Source: Wolfiporia cocos (taxonomy: Eukaryota > Basidiomycota > Agaricomycetes > Polyporales > Phaeolaceae). Taken from it: a stretch of 64,000 bases of DNA. The stretch's first letter is position 1. The number at the start of each line of letters is the position of its first letter. Shown piece after piece: positions 11,901 to 23,870 of the stretch. The DNA is taken from NCBI GenBank assembly GCA_029448655.1, contig JACCLO010000008.1, positions 2,046,001-2,110,000 of the forward strand. Reading direction: 5' to 3'. Made by a program: the position numbers and the translations under genes. Below the pieces are notes generated by a model that worked only from the letters and a program-made list of their open reading frames with translations, made no database searches and was not told the origin of the DNA.

Positions 11901-13369
11901 CCAATTGGCTCCCAAGATCTCGGGTTGATTGGTACGGGTAGTGTTTCCTCAGCGAGTGTTCCGGACCCTCAGCTAATCAGGATGGCCTCTAGAGGATTAC
12001 ACCCGTTAATCGCTCCCGTGGATCCCAATCTCTGACATTAGCTTTGAGAGATTGAGGGAAAGGACGGCGTTATCATGATTCAGTCGTGACACAATTGACA
12101 AGACAAGGTTGGTGACACTAGTGATAGCGACAACGTAGATGAGGGTGATAGCGAAGGTCAAGACTAACATAGAAGCTGCGTCTGGGAGCGCAAAGGCGAT
12201 CGGAATGGATGCAGTGTGTTCAGGTCCTCGAGAGCCGTTTCGATAGCTTGTTATACTAGCAGAGGATAACTCATGAATGCTTGGTTTACTCATGTAACGA
12301 GGTCTGCTACGTCCGTAGATCAAATATGCAACCACCTTATTGACGTGAATCATGAATGTTGTGACCCTCCGCCGCGAACGCGAACGCGCGCCACCAAGCC
12401 AGCATCACGACATCCCGCCTGGATACCGCAGAGGGCTACGCACGAGACCGCTGCCACCGACGGATGGGCACGAGCCCCTCACCTCGCTGCGCCGCGCCGC
12501 TCATCGCTCCATCGATCTAGCCTCATCCAACGACGCGGCCCAGCCGAGCCGCCCCTCTCGCAGACTGCGCTGGTCAAGCACACGATGCCTGCACGGACAC
12601 GGCCGGGCGCCACTTGGGCGAGGCCGGGCGCTGTCCGACCGTGACAGCACATGCGCTCGCGCTCGACGCACGCAAGACCCCTGGTGGGCTTGGCGCGATG
12701 GGTGTAATGGACGTCTGGCGGGCGGAGGTGGCGGGGCTTGGTCGCATCGCTTCTTTGTCTGCCGCTCGCGCTGAGGTGGACGGGCCGCCTGAGCCATGAA
12801 GGAGCAACTGGGGGAGTGGACGGAGGAGAGTGCGGGCAAGGATGCGAGGGGGAGGAGAAGGGAGGAAGCAAGAGACGAAGGCGAAGGTGGGGAATACAGG
12901 TGGTGCGATGCAATGGCCGGGGACGCGGCTGTGCAGTCAACAATCGCTAGTCAGGTGCGGGTGTCCTGCGCGGCCTTGGGCTCGCACTTCCCAGCGACAG
13001 GCAAGCGCGCCCCGTCGGAAAGATGCGCGTGGGCTGCATCCGATCGAGATGGTATGACTCGGCGGGACGGACCAGCGGCGGGGCCGATCATGCCACATCA
13101 GTGAACTATATGACATCGACATCGACAAGCGCGATGGTGATGGAGTGGCTCGTGCCTCGAGGCGCGCGCCACAACTGGCGCGGGCGGCGGTGTGGCGCGC
13201 GCCGACTGTGGGGTACGCTAAAGGTACTGTATGGCAAGCTCTCTATGTGCACACGCCACGGGTGCGCACCAGGGCTCGGGGCGATGCACTGGTCTATACG
13301 CTGTGCCCGCCTCGTGCATTCGCGACGCACCCGCGCTCACATCCAGTCTTCACGATCACTGGCGCGGAC
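8961..13369 (+). mobile_element. Transposon-like dispersed repeat, copy A (plus orientation, degenerate)
   Basis: This 4.4 kb block recurs in inverted orientation at 18145-24197. Visible homology starts near 8961 (the shared GTGCGGAACGGTA run) and stops near 13369 (the shared CACGATCACTGGCGC run), after which the copies diverge. In order it holds a non-coding 5' region, a zinc-finger ORF with remote hAT-like features (9751-11900, broken), and a GC-rich 3' region (about 12340-13369) without a clear gene. I could not find matching terminal inverted repeats or an 8 bp target duplication, so the true element ends are unknown. Assignment to hAT rests on protein features and is tentative. Confidence 0.75.
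9751..11900 (+). pseudogene. Broken zinc-finger/hAT-like ORF of repeat copy A
   Basis: Compared with the intact frame of copy B (21370-23429), this version keeps the finger block (RCLASKDCRATWAWPRN, His, Cys) and the ETRCSTW segment. It has a frame disruption near the N-terminus (around 9785) and an in-frame TAG at 11207-11209, where copy B has TGG. Intron-like gaps sit at the same places as in copy B. The 3' end keeps an acidic tail (SSESEDEEPTV) that is also seen after copy B1. It is an inactive relic of the same gene. Confidence 0.7.
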
Positions 13370-14843
13370 GACAGTACTTGGTCTGCGCCATGCAGCGATC
13401 ATCACAGGATACATGGATCAATTGCCGTCGGGATGTCTGACGACGAAGCAACAAGCTTTGATACAATGTCGTCTGCCGTGGACCTAAGCGCGCGTTCTCA
13501 AGTCAAACTCTTGTGTATCGCGAGTGATCCACATGGAATCATCAACAGGATCAATTATTAGGATGACTGACAGAATATAAATACAGTCCTTACATGATAT
13601 AGTGCGGTAGCGGGAGCAGCGAATATGTAAGTGCTGTAGCGCCATCGCGTGGTCTTGATGTATATGACGCACTCTTGTAGCGCGATATAATGATCTGGGA
13701 TGGAGTCACGGCACGCAGACTACATGTCAATATTATCTCAAGGGGCGACATCTCGCAGAATATCATTCGTTATAGGATGATATCGTCTCGCTCGCTCGTC
13801 TTGACTCAGACTGGAGTATCGTCTGAAGCTCCTTTGATGGGCTTCTGTCATTACCCGCCGTGCTCTTCCCTGCCAACTCACTCAGCCCGCGAGCTATAGA
13901 ACGACATGACATCTATAGGAATCCAGACGAGCGCAATCTGGATACTGCATATCAGCGATGACGTAGCCACAGCTCTTTTCAGTAACTCTCCTACCGTTTC
14001 AGGCAAGTCTTCCTCCTTGAATCACACCGCCTAATGTGATGTTCCTGTGCTATACCACCCGAAGGCCTCGATAGCGAACGATAGCCATCTCCCCGGGCTG
14101 AAGCTCGAGTACTAGCCACGCGCCGCGGCCCTCACATCTGCATCAGCAACAATCCCATCTCGGCCTCATCTGCATCTACGTGTGTCGCACCACATTTCCC
14201 GTCCTGATCGACCGACCCGTTTGCCGGCGTGTCTCATCCTCATTTTCACTCCCACACAGGCTGCCTCTCCGATCCGACTAGCATCGTAGGCCGTGCAACC
14301 CTGCTGATGCTTACCAGCGAGACAGCAACGTGGTCGCGTTTCAGCCCCCCTGGGTCACCCTCGGGCGCCACCACCCTTCCCCGCGACCGTCCTTCGGCGC
14401 CGCATACCGTCGCGAACGGGTAACAGTCTATGACATTGTTCGAGAGCGTACTGAGATACAGGATACAGCAGCGGGAGCGCACGCGGCGCATGCCGGGGAC
14501 ACGACAACGTTATTAACACGAACGGGAACGCATACGTACGTGACTGCGACGGATCAACACGAGAAAACCAACTTGTATCGGGCGGGGCGCCCGGTTATAT
14601 ATGCTACACGGAACATGCGAACGGACGGGGGAATCGGCGCGGGGCGCGGGCTAGGGCTACAAAGGATCCTTGGGATGTCGTGATATGGAGATGTGTGTGT
14701 GCTTTTGTGAGTGCGGGGATTAAGCGTATGGTGCGAAAGCGAGAACGGAAGCTGCGTCGCCGTCGACGTCGAGGTATCTGGATCTTGAACGTATCTTGTG
14801 TCCGCCCACAGGCAGACCACACAACCGCGCGGCGCGCGGGCGC
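13370..14843. other. 1.5 kb between repeat copy A and the HMG-box gene
   Basis: No gene is recognised. The open frames on both strands are short and motif-free. The right part is the 3' flank of the HMG-box gene, which ends at 14844 on the minus strand. Confidence 0.4.
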
Positions 14844-16929
14844 CTAGTGCGTCGCAGGCCCGCTGAACGACCCGCGCAGGCTCGAGCGGCGCATCTGGCG
14901 GTCCGCCCACTCGTACCGGTCCGCGGCCTCGAACAGCGGGAACTCCTCCGCGAGCGCGTACCCGAGCAGCGGGCCCTGCGCGAACGCGCCCGCCTCCGCG
15001 CCCGGCAGCAGCGCGTCGCACGCGCCGCCGAACACGTTCTCGTTGAACACCGGCGCCTGCGCGTCGCCGTACGCCGCGGGCACGTACGCCGGCTCCTGGC
15101 CGGGCGCATACGCCTGCTCCTGGCCCTGTACGTACACCTCGTGCGCGTACGCGTACGGCGAGCGGTTCGCAGAGGCGGGCGGGGGCGCCTGCGCCACGGC
15201 GGCCGAACGGAAGTACGCGTCGCCGGCGCCCTCGAGCGGGGCGTCGGGCGGGGGCGCGCCCGCGTCAAAGTACGTGTTCAGCTCGGGGCGCCACGCGCCG
15301 AGCGCGGCCTGCGGGCGCGGCGCGGCGAGCACGAACTCGGACGTGGCGGACGACGCGGACGCGGGCGACGCGGACGCAGGCGGGGGCGACGGCTGCGGCG
15401 CGAGCCACGCGGGCGGCGCGAGCGGGTCGTGCGGCGGGAACGCGTACGCGGACGCCGGCGCGGGCGGGCTCGGCTGCGGCGCGAACGGGTCCTGCGCGAG
15501 GCGCGGGTCGTCGAGCGGGGAGACCTCCTGGTACGGGCCCTGGGCGGCGCCCGGCGCGGGCTGCGCGAGCGTGTAGCTGGAGAAGTCCTGCGCGGGCGTC
15601 AGCGGCCGTCGGCGCGCACTACCCGGCGGGCATGGACTCACGAATGCGGACTGCGCGCCCTGCTGCTGCGCGAAGAACGACTCCTGCGGGTGCTGCTGGT
15701 GCTGGTGCTGCTGCGCGGCGAAGACGCCGCCGCCCTGCGGCCAGAACGCGAGGTCGGCCTGCGCGCCGAAGCCGAGGTCGCGGTGCACGGCCCACTCCTG
15801 CGCCTGGCGGACGCTCTCGAGCCAGCCCATCGCGCTCGACGTGCGGCGGATCTGCGCGCCGTGTGCACTGCGCGCGATGCTGCCCACGGGCGAGGGCGCG
15901 CGCGCGCCGGCGGGCGGCACGAGGAACGACGGGAGGCGCGGGATGTTGATGCCCGCGCCGCCAAAGTTGGCGCCGAGGCCCGCGGACGCGTGGTGCAGGA
16001 TCGACGGGGGCGGGAGCGACGAGCGCCGGCGCTGCGCGTAGAGCGGGGGCGGCTGGAGCGGCGCGTTCGGGTTTGCGTGCGGCGCGAAGCCCGGACCCGC
16101 GGAGGAGGAGGCGGGCGACGGCGCGGCGGAGGCGCGGAGGAGCGCGGCGTCCGCGGCGAACTGGTCGTCGTCGCCGAAGAAGTCGTCCTCCTCGTCGGAG
16201 AGCGGCACGGGGCGCGCGGGGGCGTCGGCGCCGGGCGCGCGCTTGGGCTTGCGCGGCTTCTTGTGCACGGGGCGGTAGCGGTAGTCGGGGTACATCTGCT
16301 TGTGCTCCGCCTTCTTGATCGCGGCCTTTTTGAAGAAGAACTCGCGCTCGAGGGCGGGGAGCATGCGCCACTCGAGGCCTGCAGCGCGCGGAGTCAGCCT
16401 CGCGCGCGCGCGCGACAGACGCGCGGGACGCACCGATGAGCCGCGAGAGGCGCGTGTTGTTGTGCGAGTCGATCGCGCCGGGCGTGTGCTTGTGGCTGAG
16501 GAAGTACTGGCGGAAGAGCATGAACGCGTTCGGCGGGCGCGGGATGTGCCCCGCGGGGTGCGCCTTGGTCTTGCGCGCCTTGCTCGCGCCGCGCTCGCCC
16601 GGGCTCTCCGCGTCCGGCGGGAGGCGCAGGCTCGGCGGCGGCACGGGCTCGGCGAGCGGCTCCGCGGACGCGTCCGCGGGGTCGACGTACGACGACGGCG
16701 TCACGTTCGGGGCGAAGGTCACGCCCGCCAACGCCTGCGCGGCCTCTGCCGCGGGCGACTGCTCGGCGGGCTTGCTGGGCGACACGGGCGGCGGGAGGTT
16801 GCCTGCGGGGGAGTGAGCGGTGAGCGTCGTGCGCGTTGCCATGCGGGCGGGGCGCGTACCGAGATCGGCGAACGCCTGGGAGTCCCTATGGCGGTGGGCG
16901 AGGCCGCGAGGCTGGCGGGTCGCGGGCAT
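14844..16929 (-). CDS. HMG-box transcription factor, 2 exons
   Basis: A nuclear DNA-binding protein. Exons 16434-16929 and 14844-16378 (minus strand) give 676 codons; an in-frame ATG at 16842 is an alternative start. One HMG box lies at about residues 128-200. It begins with HIPRPPNAFMLFRQYF and continues through RLSRLIG, across a 55 nt intron, to GLEWRMLPALEREFFFKKAA and the basic exit YRYRPVHKK, as in fungal MATA_HMG/Ste11-type factors. The remaining 470 residues are low-complexity Ala/Pro/Gln/Ser sequence with an acidic patch (LSDEEDDFFGDDD), a plausible activation region. Codon use is extremely GC-rich at third positions, which creates long shadow frames on the other strand. Targets are unknown. 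The gene sits between two inverted transposon-like copies. Confidence 0.88.
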
Positions 16930-18144
16930 GGTTGTAATTGCGAGATCGGCGGTCGGCAGCTGATGCAGTCTAGTGTTGTGGGTGCGTGCGTGCGCGTGCT
17001 TGTCTGCGTTCTGGATGCGAGATCTAGCGATGGGCGATGTCCGTCGCCGCGGGGGGAAAAAGACAATGGCGGCGGGCGTGTCCGGATGGGGGACAATGGC
17101 AAGGAGGGGAGGGAGGACGAGTGGGAACGGGCGGCAGGGATCGCGCTTTATAGGATCGCTATCAGAGCGTGCGGATGCGTCCCTGCGTCCCAGGCCTGCG
17201 ACGGCCCCCGGGCACCGCGCGGCATCACTTGGCCTGCCTGCGGTTCGGCGTTGATGCAGCGTTGATGGGGCTAGCCGGATTCGGCGCCGTGAGGAATGCC
17301 CAGCAGCGGCGACTGGCGGAAGGTGTTTCAGCTGGGGACGATGCCGGCAGCTCCCTGGATTAAACCCCAGGCAGCTGCGAGAGACGGGGCGAGGGACTAG
17401 CTGCGCGCGGCTGAGCGGAGTTGGACGATGGTCGCTCGCGGAGGCCGTGCAGTCGTAGCTCGTGTACCGGGCTGTGGTGAGTAGTACAAGTGCTGCGAGC
17501 GCGGGGTGCGTCGTCGGTCGGCGCCGCGGGTGCGCTTCGCGCGCGTCAGACTGCCTGGCGTTCTGATATCATGTTGGAATTTAATATTGCTCCTGTGCAT
17601 CGCGCGTGCATGGCGACCACGGCAGCAGCATGGTCGCCCATGCGCTCACGTGCCACGCAGGGGTGTCCGCGGTCCCAGAGGAGCGATCTTCGCCGCACCT
17701 TCCCAAAGGGCGCACCTCCTTGTCCCCAATATGGCACCGAGCTTGTGTCCCCACGCGGGGCAACTTCCTCGCCCTCGTCGCGCGCTGCGGCTCCTCGCGA
17801 CCGCCGCGGCGCACAGCACAGCCCGCGCGCGCGGGCCCAGGCTCGCAGCGCGTCGCGGAAGCATCTCGCCGCGCATCTGGCAGGAACGATGGACGGACCA
17901 CGATTACGCAGCGGCCGCAGCGTGGCGCGTCTGTGGTGGGATGGTGCGGCAGATGCGCAGGCGCCGGCAGGGAAGCACGTCCAGCGTGGCCAGGGCACCA
18001 GTCGGCTGCCCGCACTGTGCGGCGCGGTGGGAGTCCGTCCGGGCGGCTGCCCTGCGCGGGCCGACGACGTGCGCACAGCAATCCGGCGAGGGAGGGCGAG
18101 TGAATGGTGCCGCGGTGCTCGAATTGATGAGGCTCCCCACCTTT
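16930..18144. other. 5' flank of the HMG-box gene up to repeat copy B
   Basis: GC-rich sequence without a supportable gene. It holds the presumed promoter of the HMG-box gene. Between 17560 and 18140 long frames exist on both strands at once (up to 324 codons on minus), the usual effect of GC-rich non-coding DNA here, and none shows a domain. Confidence 0.4.
17146..17152 (-). promoter_or_regulatory. TATA-like box upstream of the HMG-box gene
   Basis: Read on the minus strand this is TATAAAG, about 220 nt upstream of the chosen HMG-gene ATG, which would leave a longish 5' leader. It is the only good TATA match in that flank. Confidence 0.4.
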
Positions 18145-19573
18145 GTCTGCGCCAGTGATCGTGAAGACTAAACGTGAGCGCGGGTGCGTCGCGGATGCAC
18201 GAGGCGGGCACAGCGTACAGACCAGTGCATCGCCCCGAGCCCTGGTGCGCACCGCGGCGTGTGCACATAGAGAGCTTGCCATACAGTAGCTTTAGCGTAC
18301 CCCACAGTCGGCGCGCGCCACACCGCCGCCCGCGCCAGTTGTGGCACGCGCCTCGAGGCACGAGCCACTCCATCACCATCACGCTTGTCGATGGCGTATA
18401 GTTTATTGATGCATGATCGGCCCCGCTGCTGGTCCGAATCATACCAGCTCGATCGGATGCAGCCCACGCGCGTCTTTTCGACGGGGCGCGCTTGCCTGTC
18501 GCTGGGAAGTGCGAGCCCAAGGCCGCACATCACACCCGCGCCTGACTACCCACTGCACCGCCGCATCTCCAACCGCGGGCCGCCCGTTTGTATAGCGCAA
18601 CTACAACACTTACGCACCACCTGTATCGCCTTGGTCTCTTGCTTCCTCCCTTCCCCATCCTTCTTCTCCCCCTCGCATCCATGCCCGTACTCTCCTCCGT
18701 CCATTCCTCCCGTTGCTCCTTCATGGCTCAGGCGGCCCGTCCGCCTCCGCCCGAGCGGCAGACGAAGAGGCGAAGAGATCGAGCCCCGCCACCTCCGCCC
18801 GCTAGACGTCCATTCCGCCCATCGCGCCAAGCCCGCCAGGAGTCTTGCGTGCGTCGAGCACGAGCGCATATGATGTCACGGTCGGACAGCACCTGGCCTC
18901 GCCCAAGTAGCGCGCGGCCGTGTCCGTGCAGGCATCGTGTACCTGACTGGCGCAGCCTGCGGCTCGGCTGGGCCGCGTCGTTGAATGAGGCTGGGGCGAT
19001 GGAGCGATGAGCGGCGTGGCGAGATGAGGGGCTCGGTCGCGTGCAGACGGGATATCACGATGCTGGTATGGTGGCGTACGTTCGCGGCGGAGGGTCCAAG
19101 GGGAGCAGATATTATGGGGCTACACTATTCACGCCTCACATTCTCAATGAGGCGTTGCATGTTTGAACCACAGAAGCAGCAGACCTTATTACACAAGCAT
19201 TCATAAGTTATCCCCTGCTAGCATGACAAACTATCGAAACCGCTCTCGAGGACTCGAACACACTGCGTCCATTCCAATCGCCTCTGCGCTCCCAGACATA
19301 GCTTCTATGTTCGTCCTGACCTTCGCTATCATCCTCATCAACGTCGTCGCTACCACTAATGTCATCAGCCTTGTCCATTGTGTCACGAATGAATTATGAT
19401 AACGTCGTCTTTTGCCTCAATCTCTCAAAGCTAATGTCAGAGATTGGGATCCACGGGAGTAATTAACGGATTTAATCCTCTAGAGGCCATCCTGATTAGC
19501 TGAGGGTCCGGAACACTCGCTCTAAGGAAGTACTGCCCGTACCAATTAACCCGAGATCTTGGGAGCCAGTTGG

Positions 19574-21300
19574 TCACACGGTGGGCTCTTTGTCCTCTGA
19601 TTCCGACGAGGTCGTTATGTCACCGTCGTCTGGATTAAAATATAATAAGATTAGTGCCTACGTCTTGCATCAACATGCGGTATTATAGACAGTAGCATCT
19701 GCACTCACTCCGAGGACCCGTGCGCCGTCTTTCTTCTGAACGTGGAGCCACCATTCCTGTTCTCCCTTCCTGGAATCATATCTCCGATTGAAGGGACGTT
19801 CCCCCCTTGCGAACGCTTTCAATTCGGCTCGAAGCTGCTGCCGTGCCACATCCGCGGCCAGCGATGACCAAAGCGGATTTTTATATTGTATGATGTCATG
19901 GCTATCATCGCTGGTGAAGTCATATAGGTAATCCCTTTGGAGGATGCTTAGCAATTTTGTTTCGATGCGCCACCGCGCCAATGTAGGAAGCCTAAGACGC
20001 GCAGTCGTTTCCTCGAGGAATTCACCTGCCATTTGGCCGAATTCGTTGCAATAGTTGAAATTGTTGAAAAACACTGTATGGTACATCCTGGCCTTGCGGT
20101 TGTCTAAAAGGCATCCATCGGTGAACATCGTGCCCGAAAGACGACTATGAAGGCTTACTTGGATCAAGATACGTGTATACAGTGTGTACATCCTCTGGGC
20201 GATCGTAAAACAACTCCGTGAAGTGCTTATGGGATAATATGCTGTGAACCTCTTCCTTTGTTGCCATGTCAGGCCATAGCAACTCGTCATCATTGAGTGC
20301 TTGATAAATTTCCTCCTGGACTTCCAGCCATGATCTAACGACATCCTGTGGGGTTGGCTGAGTCGAAGCTAAGCGATCAATTGACATTGCATATGGTAGA
20401 GCCACAGCAAGGAATGTCTCGAGCTCGGCTTCAAATCGGGGACTGGATGGCCAGCAATGCTTTCGCATCCAAAGTTTGGACTAGATCCGACACATTTTCA
20501 GCAAACCTCTGTACCTCAAATGCTCAGTAAATCCAGCTTACTTTAGATTGGTCCCACGCAGGAAACCGATCTGTCGCGAGGTCACGATATGCAGGCAAAC
20601 AGCGGAGTACAGACTCGGCAGCCAAGACCCACGTGCTGCATCGTGTCTCGTCAATGCTTCGCAGTTTATGGTAGATTCTACGCTTCCGACATGTAATATT
20701 GAACCGTTCCAGGGTGTCCTCCGATTCATCCACCAGCGCAAGGATCGTCCTGATACCATCGATAACCTACGCGTCACAGATAATCGGGTAAGTTGGCATA
20801 TCATCGACCAATACCATCAACAGAAAGCGACACCTACAGGGAAAAATCCAGCGATCTTAACTGTCATCTCTAAAGCAATTTCCATTCCATAGCCACACTC
20901 TGGCATGTCCATCATAGACCTTGGCTCCCTGCGGACCGTACTCCGACTGCATTGCGTCTCGCACAGAGGCGCTACACTGGGCCCAATGGTCTGCAGAATC
21001 CAGCAAGCTGAGCCTACGCGCTCACTCGACACGAATGGAGATTACCTGATTTGACGCATCAAACGGAGTTTCTGTGGCGCGACTACTGCCTGGTGTATCT
21101 TGTGACCCCGTCATGGACGATAGCAGATCAGATGGTTGGAGTGTCGTGGTACGAGCGTCCTGCAACCAAGACTTTATTCCTCCGCCATCGTGTCCCCTTC
21201 CATCTTGAGCAGTTCCCGAGTAGTGCGCGCCATGTTCATGGACTGTGGGATGTTTTGCAGAGAATGGTCTGATATCAAATGATAAATCGGCATCACCTGA
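19574..21300 (-). pseudogene. 5'-truncated second ORF unit of repeat copy B (B1)
   Basis: Carries the downstream exons of the repeat's gene: the ETRCSTW exon near 20530-20770, the KHCWPSSPRFEAELETF exon at 20145-20468, the QQRLRAELKAF/EWWLHVQ exon from about 19670, and the acidic SSESED tail ending at 19574. It lacks the start codon and zinc-finger exon of unit B2; its 5' edge fuses to the 3' end of B2 near 21300-21340. A 317 nt block is identical to B2, although the other exons differ clearly. Confidence 0.65.
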
Positions 21301-21369
21301 TTCCGATAAGGCCGTTATGTCGAATACTTCTAGATCGTACATTTTTAAGACTAGTGCCTACGTTTTGCA

Positions 21370-23429
21370 TCAACATGCAGTATTATAGCCAGTAGCGTCT
21401 GCACTCACTCCGATCACCCGTGAGCCGTCTTTCTTCTGAACGTGGAGCCACCATTCCCGTTCCCCCTTCCTGGAATCATATCTCCGATTGAAGGGATGGT
21501 CCCGCCTTGCGAACGCTTCCAATTCGGCTCGAAGCTGCTGCCGTGCCACATCCGCGGCCAGCGATGACAAAAGCACATCTCTATCTTGCATGATGTCACG
21601 GCTATTATTGCTGGTGCGGTCATGTAGGTAATACCGATGGAGGATGCTTAGCAAATATGTTTCAGTGCGCCACTGCGCCAATGTAGGAAGCGTAGGCCGT
21701 TCGCTGAAGCATTCACATGCCATGTGGCCGAATTCTTTGCGACGATTGAAAAACACTGGACGGTACATCCTGACGTTGCGGTTGTCTAACAGGCATCCAT
21801 CGGTAAACATCGTGCCCGAAAGACAACCATGAAGGCTTACCTGGATCAACATACTGACCTGCAGTTTGTGCATCCCCCTCGTCATCGTAAAACAACTCCG
21901 TGAAGTGCTTATTGGATAATATGTCGTGAACTTCTTCCTTTGTCGCCATGTCAGGCCATAGCAATTCCTCATCATTGAGTGCTTGATAAATTTTCTCCTG
22001 GACTTCCAGCCACGATCTAACGACATCCTGTGGGGTTGGCTGAGTCGAAGCTAAGCGATCCATTGACATTGCATATGGTAGAGTCACAGCGAGGAATGTC
22101 TCGAGCTCGCTTTCAAATCGGGGACTGGATGGCCAGCAATGCTTTCGCAGCCAAACTTTCAACTAGATCCGACACCTTTTCAGCAAACCTCTACACTCCA
22201 AATACTCAGTAAATGCAGCTTACTTTAGATTTGTCCCGCGGAAGAAACCGATCTGTCGCGAGGTCACGATATGCAGGCAAACAGCGGAGTACAGACTCGG
22301 CAGCCAAGACCCACGTGCTGCATCGTGTCTCGTCAATGCTTCGCAGTTTATGGTAGATTCTACGCTTCCGACATGTAATATTGAACCGTTCCAGGGTGTC
22401 CTCCGATTCATCCACCAGCGCAAGGATCGTCCTGATACCATCGATAACCTACGCGTCACAGATAATCGGGTAAGTTGGCATATCATCGACCAATACCATC
22501 AACAGAAAGCGACACCTACAGGGAAAAATCCAGCGATCTTAACTGTCATCTCTAAAGCAACTTCCATTCCATGGCCACACTCTGGCAAATCCATTATAGA
22601 TGTTGGCTCGCTGCGGACCGTACTCCGACTGCCTTGTGTCTCGCCCAGTGGCGCTACACTGGGCCCAACGATCTGCAGAATCCAGTAAGTTGAGCCTATG
22701 CGCTCACTCAGCTTGAATGGAGATTACCTGAGTTGCCGCATCAAGCGGATTTTCTGCGGGGCGACTACTGCCTGGCGCATAGTGTGACCCCATCACGGAC
22801 TCCGATAGCAAACCAGATGTTGGGAGTGTCGTGGCACAAACGTCCTGCGACGAAGACTCTGTTCCTCCGCCATCGTGCCCCCTTTTTCTCGAGTAGCGCG
22901 CGCCTTGGTCATGGACCGTGGAAAATTCTACAGGAGATGGTCTGAAATCAGATGATGGATTGGCAATACCGGCGGGGAGCGCTCGGGCCCTCTCTTGATC
23001 TATGCGAGCACCTTCTGAGTCGTCGTCCACTCCAGTGTCGCGCCGCCGTTTGACCCCGCGTTTCTTCGGGGCCTTTCGAACTTGGTGCTTGGCTTCCATA
23101 GATGATAGCTCCTTCAATGCCCGCTGCTTGAGGTCTGCTGGAAGATACGCGCATACAGCAGCATGTTCTAGGATGCGTGAACGATTCCGTGGCCAAGCCC
23201 AGGCTGCCCTACAGTCCTTGCTGGCCAGGCATCGAACACGCTTCTGAGCGCCGTTTTTCCTAAAACGGCATGGCCGGGATATCTCGCGCAGAAGAGGGAG
23301 CATCTTCGGTCCACTGGTTCGCGTGTTGGCATCTTCAGATTCTGAGACATACGCAGGGTCGTGCCAATTGTAGTTGTCGTTGCCGTGCCCCTGCCTTTGC
23401 CCAGACGACAGCCCCGACGTCACATGCAC
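21370..23429 (-). CDS. Intact zinc-finger ORF with remote hAT-like features (repeat copy B2), 5 exons
   Basis: Minus-strand exons 22728-23429, 22520-22672, 22224-22448, 21841-22162 and 21370-21785 keep one frame for 605 codons. Near the N-terminus is a C-x5-C ... H-x3-C finger with WAWPRNRSR between the halves (C67, C73, H89, C93), like BED-type fingers of hAT transposases. The middle ETRCSTWVLAAESVL resembles the TRW-S-W segment of hAT proteins, and the C-terminal EWWLHVQKKDG resembles the start of the hAT dimerisation region. I cannot find the usual catalytic DDE segment between finger and middle, so it may be an internally deleted transposase or a derived protein. The stop after YNTAC lies close to the tandem junction, so the original C-terminus may have been longer. 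Confidence 0.6.
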
Positions 23430-23870
23430 CTCAACGGGCTGGTAGCAATGATTCGGATTAGATTAATATAGAAACGATTGCAGCAGATAGTAATGGTTCA
23501 CTAACAGGTAACACATACGGGGCCATTGTAGGAGGGAACCCATACGAAGCCATAGGTCCGGAAGAAGAGAGATCTGTAGCCGGAGGTGATAGGCTCTCTA
23601 GGGAGGAACCTAGTGTTGCAGCTGGAACATATACTATGCGCAGGCCCTATGCGATCGAAGTTGCTACCGGGGGGAATTATATGGGAGTGGGCCAACCCTA
23701 AAGGCACTGGCAGCCGTGAGAGCGCTCGGAAGTGCGGAGAAGGCGACAGTAAGTACTGATATATATAGCATGGCATACTCGGAGGCACGCCGAATGGGTC
23801 CTGAGGCTGTAGGCCTGAAAAGGCTGTAGTCTGCCGCAAATAACATGACTGGGCCAAATTGTACTTTACC

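Noticed and set aside
12352..13104. Several 100-154 codon frames in the GC-rich 3' part of copy A
   Set aside because: The matching region of copy B (18145-19130) breaks these frames, so conservation is at the DNA level only.
14796..16439. 547-codon plus-strand open frame, Arg/Ala-rich
   Set aside because: It is the antisense shadow of the HMG-box gene. The HMG box on the minus strand is unmistakable, while this frame is low-complexity Arg/Ala sequence.
17546..18520. Long overlapping frames on both strands (up to 324 codons)
   Set aside because: GC-rich DNA partly within repeat copy B; several frames are open at once, none has a domain, and the copy A equivalent does not conserve them.
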